NCBI GenBank assembly: GCA_030849065.1
Contig: JASAON010001547.1
Span: 1 to 52,034 of the forward strand
DNA length: 52,034 bases
Source of the DNA: Jaenimonas drosophilae
Taxonomy: Eukaryota; Euglenozoa; Kinetoplastea; Trypanosomatida; Trypanosomatidae
Direction of reading: 5' to 3'
Position 1 is the stretch's first letter. Every line of letters begins with the position of its first letter. A program made the position numbers and the translations under genes. The notes under the pieces are model-generated. The model saw only the letters and a list, made by a program, of their open reading frames with translations. It did not search any database and was not told where the DNA came from. This document shows, piece after piece, positions 18,901-26,000 of the stretch.

Positions 18901-21867
18901 GCAAGCCAACTTTTGCGTCGTTGACGTGACACTCAACACCCCGCTAAACACCGGAGCACATACCGGAATTGCTGTATCAGAAAGAGCGCGGAGATGGTAC
19001 ACTTTGCTGTCATTCAGCCCTCCACCCATCACACGAATATCATTTGTGCCGTACCTGTCCACTTCTTCCAAAATCCTCCAACGTGCGAGAAAGGGAACAC
19101 CAGCCTGCACACTGTTTGACATGTTGTTAGCGGCAAGCACCAAAGCGGAAATGAGTTCTTCACGTGTCATGCCAAGAACGTAGCCATCTTTGGAGATGGC
19201 CTCAAGGCGAGTGGCCCCTGTCTGTACAGCCAGTGATAGCTCATGCATGGCAAATTCTAGCATTGCGTGCCGCATTTCATAATGCATAATAACACAGTTG
19301 ATGATGACCGTTGATGAAACTAACACCACAACCACAATCATAATGACATAGCTGTTCCGTAGACTCCTTTGCTCGCGGTGTAGACGGCGCATACGTGTAT
19401 ACGTCCACTCCAAGACGCTTACACCAATGCACACAGCACCCAGTGCGAGGCACACGCCAATGGAGTGACTCACGAAGGCGTACCTTGGTGACTTGGTTGA
19501 GGGCTGCATGCGTTCCAATACAAAACCAGACGTGTCATTGACATCCACAGCCGCAAGCATGCGGTGCTGCAGGTAACGTGGCTCAATGAAGCCGCTGGAA
19601 CGGTTCACCAGTGGGGTTGAGAAGGACAGCATATCATCAAGAACCGCCGGCAGCTTGGACAGTGAAAGCTGCGCGCCGTAGTAGTGCCGCACCCAGTCCC
19701 CCGTAGGAACAGGGTAGGCAACGTAGGTGTATAGCAGCGTGGCTGCACCGTTTATGAGATTGAAGACTTGCATGGTGACAGTGCTAGGTAAGCCACATGA
19801 GCCCAGGCAGTTGTTGACGACGCTGTGTGCTCGTATGGATGATCCAACGAGCTGCAGTGTTTCTCGCGACTGCTGACTGGTGGCCGCATCCATCATGGAG
19901 ATGCCAAAGGCATTGAGAGCCACCATCGTTCCAACAACCCCCACAAGTAAAACCAAGTAGAACACGTAACGGAGGTTCTCTGGTGCGACGTAGCGCTGCA
20001 GCAGAGGCGAACCTTGAGCTGCAGGAGCGAGACGGTTGAGCGGTGACAAACGAAGGTACGAGTATACCACAACGAACACAATGACGGCTGATGCAGCAGC
20101 CATCCATCCAGCTTCCGAGACGTGCATGTAGTAGTTTGCCGGCTCAACGTACACCGCAAAGCGCTCATTCGAAATGTCAAAAAAAGATGCGTAGCAGTAG
20201 CCCCCCTTAATCTCAACCGTTTCCACAATGCGTTCCTTGTTGAGAATCTCCCAGCCAATGGCATTCGCAACATGTATCATATCCGCAGGCCGCACCCACA
20301 CGTTATCTTCAGGATTGTTGTACACAAATACGACACGAGACTTGAGCGAGCTCTGTGATACATTGCTCAAGAAGGCATCAACGGCACCGTATGCGTTGAG
20401 CGTGTTGCTCGTCACCGCCGCGGCCAAGCAGCGGCCTACAATTCGAGCACCATCCATTTGTACAATTTGTGTAGCTCCCGTCATGCTCTCATCAACAATG
20501 TACATCGCCAGACACACAGAACCAGCGAAGATGCCTGCGACAAGTGCGGATGCCACGACAACATGGCCACGAAATTGACACAGGGTAATGATTTCCAAGG
20601 ATGCAGAGAAGAGGCACAGGGTTCCAAAGATGACAACGGGAAGCCATCCAACAAGTGAGCCAATCCAGTTGCCGTAGTTGTGGCCAAAAGGATTAGGAAA
20701 TATAAACTGAGTTGCCTGCGGGGACAACAGCTGCTGCAGGTTGTCATAGTCCTGTGTCAGTGCGATGGAGGTGCCAAATCCTCGGTGATAGTAGTTACCT
20801 AGGCGGGCAATGTTCCGTCGATATGTTTCAACATATGGGGCATAGGCATGATAGGGAGGGGTAACTGTGCTGAACACTCCATGTGGACCCGCATCATTAC
20901 CACACTGGTTCGGGGTTAAATCAGGCACCACCATCAACTCCCCTGGACTCAAGTCGTTTCGCAAGTGTGCAGGGTAAGAAAGGTTTTGACGGCACAGAAG
21001 TCCATAGGTACGTGGAGTTGTCACAGACACGACGCGTCCATGATGAGCAAAGTTCTGCTTACCCGCTCGATACTCAAAGAGAGAGTTGTGGGCATCGAAG
21101 AACATGGTTTGTTGCGATCCAACCTGGCTGCGAGCACTTGAGAGCTCCTCCAGTAATGCAGAAGCAATGGTAAGTCCGGAAAATTTTACATCCACACCAA
21201 GATCTTGGAGATAGGGATAGAGTGCGTCCAAGGCATCGATGGCAACGCCCAACAACGTCTCACCACGTTCACGTCGTTTCTGAGTAATGTACTCATTCAT
21301 TTCTGAGATCCCCATCAACACAATCCATACTATACAGCCCAGCAAACCACACATTAGTAGGAGCAGAAGTAGTCGAATGTACATGGCAGCCTTTGCCGAA
21401 GAACGACGTTCCTCCTCAGCGATTTGGGCCATCGTTTGGCTATCCTGAACTACTACCTCACTACGTTTTGCAAGCAGTTGCGAGTCGAGTGAGTCCGAGC
21501 TCTCCGACTCTTGGAGAAAACTTTGCAGGCTTTCCAATGACGCGCGGAGACCTGCCACGGCGCAGGTGGAGATGCGATGTGCCACTTGCTGCTCAGCCAT
21601 GGTAAGTGTTGTTGCGGTTAATTTGGAAGCCTCTGTCAGTACAGGAGCAGCCTCCATCTCAGGAAGGTCGGGGTCTGCTGCCCACAGAGACAGCTCATGG
21701 GCAGTCTGTGCCGCTCCTCTCACGATGGCTTCGTTTAGGGTGGTGGCGGAGGCGGCACTGCGAAGAAGCTGCAGATTCAGTGACGGAACAACGTCAAGGG
21801 CCACACTACGATGAACATGATGAACGTGGGAGTTGTCTATGTGATGCGATTTGTGGAGTCCGTGCAT
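15955..21867 (-). CDS. Polytopic multi-ectodomain membrane protein, paralog 4 (1970 aa)
   Basis: A complete copy with the 12-span, six-ectodomain plan. Marks: DALYPYLQDLGVDVK and NSLFEYRAGKQNFAH in ectodomain 1; GGYCYASFFDI...FAVYVEPANY closing ectodomain 2; SPLNRLAPAAQGSPLLQRYV between spans 4 and 5; NNCLGSCGLPS, PLVNRSSGFIEPRY and MLAAVDVNDTSGFVLER in ectodomain 3; ACYLEL and CALVFREYEE closing ectodomain 4; VYAYNRGLTNTS in ectodomain 6. The frame stays open upstream to 21978, but that extension is crossed by a pyrimidine tract ending in CTAG. The next ATG (21867) is therefore taken as the start, with a 28-base leader. This start gives an unusual N-terminus with eight histidines in the first 20 residues, absent from the other copies. 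The function is unknown; the shared topology suggests a surface receptor or glycoprotein. Confidence 0.88.
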   Translation of the reverse strand: MHGLHKSHHIDNSHVHHVHRSVALDVVPSLNLQLLRSAASATTLNEAIVRGAAQTAHELSLWAADPDLPEMEAAPVLTEASKLTATTLTMAEQQVAHRISTCAVAGLRASLESLQSFLQESESSDSLDSQLLAKRSEVVVQDSQTMAQIAEEERRSSAKAAMYIRLLLLLLMCGLLGCIVWIVLMGISEMNEYITQKRRERGETLLGVAIDALDALYPYLQDLGVDVKFSGLTIASALLEELSSARSQVGSQQTMFFDAHNSLFEYRAGKQNFAHHGRVVSVTTPRTYGLLCRQNLSYPAHLRNDLSPGELMVVPDLTPNQCGNDAGPHGVFSTVTPPYHAYAPYVETYRRNIARLGNYYHRGFGTSIALTQDYDNLQQLLSPQATQFIFPNPFGHNYGNWIGSLVGWLPVVIFGTLCLFSASLEIITLCQFRGHVVVASALVAGIFAGSVCLAMYIVDESMTGATQIVQMDGARIVGRCLAAAVTSNTLNAYGAVDAFLSNVSQSSLKSRVVFVYNNPEDNVWVRPADMIHVANAIGWEILNKERIVETVEIKGGYCYASFFDISNERFAVYVEPANYYMHVSEAGWMAAASAVIVFVVVYSYLRLSPLNRLAPAAQGSPLLQRYVAPENLRYVFYLVLLVGVVGTMVALNAFGISMMDAATSQQSRETLQLVGSSIRAHSVVNNCLGSCGLPSTVTMQVFNLINGAATLLYTYVAYPVPTGDWVRHYYGAQLSLSKLPAVLDDMLSFSTPLVNRSSGFIEPRYLQHRMLAAVDVNDTSGFVLERMQPSTKSPRYAFVSHSIGVCLALGAVCIGVSVLEWTYTRMRRLHREQRSLRNSYVIMIVVVVLVSSTVIINCVIMHYEMRHAMLEFAMHELSLAVQTGATRLEAISKDGYVLGMTREELISALVLAANNMSNSVQAGVPFLARWRILEEVDRYGTNDIRVMGGGLNDSKVYHLRALSDTAIPVCAPVFSGVLSVTSTTQKLACYLELVTNLEDGPDGARSGRVCALVFREYEEMVHEPFALAWRELMEVTCAAWVMLLFFLLLVLWWAMHTAQKAGFVLFGNDLLPLRKPWPDDYNSQDRIVPYSRRVLWLVVTCVGSLVIVGYYTLTSIVLTDELHFVETGGVPYETQDRLALSMTSEAITNAYNYVLYPHPSVTIDRLTQLGSDVMNGTAQYHFLLSDPRSVYVDALGYMYNNLTEATIVSAYAFAELTVQGYDTSNSYMAAAYTEFINSQASVMALWADVMQAIQVFFSSLDQTPFDPANAPDVLRSMNLLGAYLQKLYILDHISITSFLIMTGRYGANDVWPFETPTSTAKTLTQNARNARTWLTQQIESEMESLAKSVPKLMTHSPAFVVVGATLTKVARTYLAACASCTPTASVWAIQTQRCVEEMFIGNVSARARVTNEQKQLLERMSATEDQLSLGFADDLSARKAIQLRHSIRHGENLARLQPVLEWERSLEAHVVTEKVTVSFACTMPLFVVWMGACALWYITQRKGVMDSVQKKTECEPLCDTETTTSETSGKKWSTLPVPHVLMGGCLVAVVPMCCVFWLIKVMKDNASFNRDGEMAFFLARYQSDLVASITNYYLVSARGYVTGDLYQVEAAAFDLQGCAAGFMLAFQAYYYNRLTPNITKLLGSISADVLGAYEAGTDEYMMASEYSHPVDQIDVGTPLSAYAREVLLTMTESDNYSLLMPVDVTSVGPVSVLSEQLYAQAVAVASGATTTSTHIFDSYISQINAMMGVSTAYLNMWHAVVTGAAKKGADAAAQYWNYDSLVGSTALDPLSTSGAAGSTAAVSAITNFFAPLLALTGTEEAVKSMFVATPFATSALTPVGAYKNAAYASSYLTITVTAATFANVYAYNRGLTNTSIDRNGKEPFAVFVKRLEAASLFLISDAMDTDFCAYTLSPATRNTWIWATELIGEYESGSIYQDAEYIHTSVEWCCVTMSWALLIAFSICAKMLFW

Positions 21868-23032
21868 GTTTCTGGGGAACACAGAATTCTGGTCACTAGC
21901 CGAGAAAAGAGAATCAGAGAGAAGTTCCAACAAGATTGTATTTTTTTTGGTACAACAAGCATGAGAGTATGTCATCACTTAGAGCAATCCGTTAGAGGTA
22001 TGTGTACGTGGAGCCATTGATGGTATGGCAGAATAAAAGATGGGGTCGGCAGCCCAAACAGCAAGAAAAAAAAAAGAAACATCCGATGAATGCGTAGCTA
22101 AAGACTGGATGATGCCTAATGGAATCAGTCGTATGAAGTGAACGGAGTGCAAACGCGGACCGGCAAACAACAAAGCATCCTACCCAAACACATCACACGT
22201 TAGCGGCCAAAAGAATCTGGGGTATCTCGCAGAAGTCATGCGAGCATCCATGGCAACCGCATGGGTCTCATCACCGCCCCAACAGCAATACAGAAATAAC
22301 GTACGAAGAACAACAGAAGAAAGAAACAGGAGAGGGAGTAGGTATTCGAAGAGGTGACAACGTAGGGGGAAGGGAGTACGAGCGAGAGACATAGTATGTA
22401 CGCAAGGGATGTCACTTCACAACGACAAGCGACAAGTACCAAACAAAAGAGGGCAGTGTCTTCACGTGTTCACGTACCAACTTGTTTTGGGTTACAGGTC
22501 TCTTGACACGGAGGTATCTACGTTGGAGCATCACCAACTTTCTCCAGAACGCACAGTATAACTCTCTATCGTGATAGATCCATGCCAATCAAATAGCAAC
22601 ACAGATGCCGCAAAATAGAATTGTTTTTGCTACATCGCTTTATTAATGTGATACATCTCTGTCCCTCAACAATAGTGTCAATCGAGTCTCCATCCCAATG
22701 ACCACTTCAACCGCATCGCTACAACAAACAAACAAATAAAAGACACTGCACCAACCAAGTTACATATATATAAAAAAACAAAACAGAGTGAGAATCTGAC
22801 GCATGAACCACCCAGGACACTGTAGATGTTACAATTCCGGTTCACGTGTGTGTCTCTGCCAGATTAGCAACCAGCACATGATCCATCAGATCCATTACTG
22901 GCAAGAACAAAAAAAAAGTGAGCGCCACGGATTCCAGACACCTGTGATCAGCTCTGTGTTGCGTTCGTACATAAATCGTGTTGCACACCACCTCTGCATG
23001 GAAGCCCACTCCAATCAACAGGAAAGCTTTAT
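21868..23032. other. Intergenic region between paralogs 4 and 5
   Basis: This 1165-base AT-rich stretch includes TATATATA followed by A-runs near 22764-22784 and short A-runs near 22067-22077 (pyrimidine tracts on the transcribed sense). No credible coding frame or RNA gene was seen. Confidence 0.6.
21896..21924 (-). promoter_or_regulatory. Probable trans-splice acceptor of paralog 4
   Basis: On the minus strand CTTCTCTCTGATTCTCTTTT leads to CGGCTAG, with the AG at 21897-21896. It lies inside the upstream open frame and decides for the downstream ATG at 21867. Confidence 0.65.
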
Positions 23033-26000
23033 TCATGCAAGATGGAGTAATTTGTAGGCACAAAAGATGGCCACCAAAAAGATGATCCAGAAGGCTGATA
23101 CACAACACCATTGCATCGCAGTGTCAATGTATGATGCTTCATCGTATATGGAGGTGATGGTACGTATTCCCGTAACTTCTGTCGCCCAAATCCATTCATT
23201 TTTTGTGGCCGGTTGCAAGGTGTACGTGTAGTACGAGTTGCTCAGACCAGTGGTGATGAGATACTCTGATATACTAATCATGTTGTTGAGGTAGGTAATG
23301 AGCGGTGTCTCACCATTCAATTCTACAGATTTGGTAGTTAGTCCTCGGTTATAGGCATACATATTCGTCACAGTGGCGGCTGTAACAATGCTGCTGAGGT
23401 AGGAGCTGGCATAGGCAGCATCCAAGTAGGATGAGACAGGACCAGTTTCTGTCGTGACGGCAGTGGTCGTCGTGAAGAGGGTGTCCACCGCTGTCTCACT
23501 TGTGGCAACCGCCAATAGTGGGGCGAAGAAGGTTGTAATGCCAGTTACAGCACCGGCGGCACTCGACGCACCAGAAGTGCTGAGTGGCTGAAGTGCTGCG
23601 GTTCCAACAAGGGACTCAAAGTTCCAGTATGTTGTGGCCACCGTCTCTCCTCCTTTGGCGGCACCACTAACGACAACGTGCCACATATTGAGATAGGCCT
23701 TTGAAGCAGTGTTCAGTGTTTGAATCTGTTTGGTGTAAGGGTCGAAGAGGGTCGTGGAGGTCACTTGCGTGTGGCTTGCAAGACCCAGGGCCTGAGTGAA
23801 GAGCTCAATGGATAGTGCCGAACCCACTGTTGTGCTTCCTGAAACACCCACAGGGACGATAAGTGAGTAGTTGTCAGTAGCATCCATCGTCAGTAGAACT
23901 TCTCGTGCATAGGCCGTAAGCGATGAGGCATAGCTCTTCATGTTAAGAACATTTACGGCAATGCTGTTCATGTACACCTCCTTCTTGGCACAGGCCAGGG
24001 CCTCGGAACCGTACTGGGTGAACATAGCGATGGAAGAAGTGATGTTACTGTTGATGTCCGCTCCCTCGTAGTACAGCGAATTGAATGCCAGAGCAAAAAG
24101 CAAGGCGCTGTCTTTCACGGCATTGAGCGATGAGTTCTTCAGTTGGATAGATGACTCCACCAAGAAAGTCTCAACATCGGTCACAAATGTTTGCTGGTAC
24201 AAGGCGATGTATGGCGCCGTCACCTCAACACCTGGCATTGTGTTCACTGATTTGTCAAGCATCTTCCACATCAGCCAGTAGGCACAACAAATGGGTATGA
24301 CAGCCATCAATGCCCCAATAACGAAGGGCAGAACTAGTCGAATAGAACCACGAGTTTGTCCATCGTCCGTCGCATCCTGCTCGCTGTATGGCTTACTGGC
24401 ACGTCGCAATGGGGCAGCTTCGTCGGCGGACTTGAGTAGCTGCTCCACACCGTTTCGCTGCACCCAATACCAGACCCCAGACACAAAGACAAGCACCACA
24501 AAGAGCGACAGAGTACAGGCAAAGGCAACCACAACCTTGTGCTTCACATTGTTGGCCATACGAACCCTCTCCCAGGCAAGAACATTCTCCATGCGGGAGA
24601 GGTCTTCGCCAGAATCAATAAATTCGATCATCTGGACGGATTTACGGTATGCCGCATCCTTGGCGTATGCCACAATCAGCGCATCCTGCTGCGTGACGAG
24701 GTCGTCAAGAACAGATTCCCTCTCTGAAGTAACGCGTGCCTCCATGCTTGCATTTCCAGCAAATGAAACATCCTGACAACGGTCACCCTGGGACGTCCAC
24801 AGTGGTCCGGCGAGGTTGCTGAGGGCCACCGCCGTGGGGTAAGTACGCTTCACGTTGTTGATGGTGTTGGAAAAGACGCTAAGGACGGAGGAGGTGGACA
24901 TGAGCACCACAGATGCCGTGATGAGAGCTTCAATCCGTTCATCCACCTGCTCTACCAAGAGGGCATATGCCGATTGGGTGTTGGTGACCATCGTTGCCAT
25001 TTCTTCCGGTGTTGAGTTAAACGGGCACAAGTCGTTGTTGGTGGAGGAAGTTGGCGTGAATTCCAGAAAGCTCGCGACGGCCATATGGTCCAGAACGAAG
25101 AGCTTCTGCATCACATCCGTTAGCAGCTCACAGTAGAGCAGCACAGCCGGCACTTCATCTGTGTAGAAGGGGTAGTTCTCCTGCGGTGAGAGAAAGATGG
25201 AAAGTGTGCTGTACAGGGTCAAGAGTAGTTCCAGTACAGCAGTCTGGGCCTTGATGAAGTTCATGTATTGGTTGGCAACGAGGGAGCTGTAGCTGTCAAA
25301 GCCTGACGCGGTGAGTCCTTGCTCTGCATAGCTCTTCACCAAGGTTGCCCCAGTAATGGTATTGTACATGTTGTTGAGGGCGGCCACGTAGTCGTCGCGA
25401 TAGGCGGGCACGGAAAACTGGTATTGAGCGGTGCCAGCAGCCACAGAGGTGGCGAGTGCGGCAATGACCCCGGAGGTGCCGCCTTCATCAGGAAAGCGAA
25501 CGTAATTGTACGCATCATCCATTGCGGTGTTCGTCATGGAGACAGATACCCCATTTTGGGTGGCATATGGCACCACGAGAGAGTTTGCCAAGTCAAGCTC
25601 ATCTATCAATTCCGAGAGACTCACTGTGTAGTACATGAGTACTATCATGAGCCCGACAACAGAGCAGGCCAACCACAACAGCCTGCGACGCGCTGGCATG
25701 CGATGATCAACTACAGCGAATTGTCGTGGCCATGGAAGAGACGCGGACGCCATCTCCGTCTCGCCATACAGCGCATATCCACTGCGATGGGCCGTATCCA
25801 TGGTCCACCACAACACCAGTAGCAGAAACATAATGAGCACCCCGCAAACGGTAGCACTCACTCGGATGAGCTGCAGCCAGGCAGTCCACGCCGGATTCGC
25901 CACCACCTCATCGTATTCACGAATCGCCACAATAAACATGCGCGGTGCCTTGTATGTTTCATTCATCATCGTCATTAGCTGACTGTAGCAGTAAAGCTTT

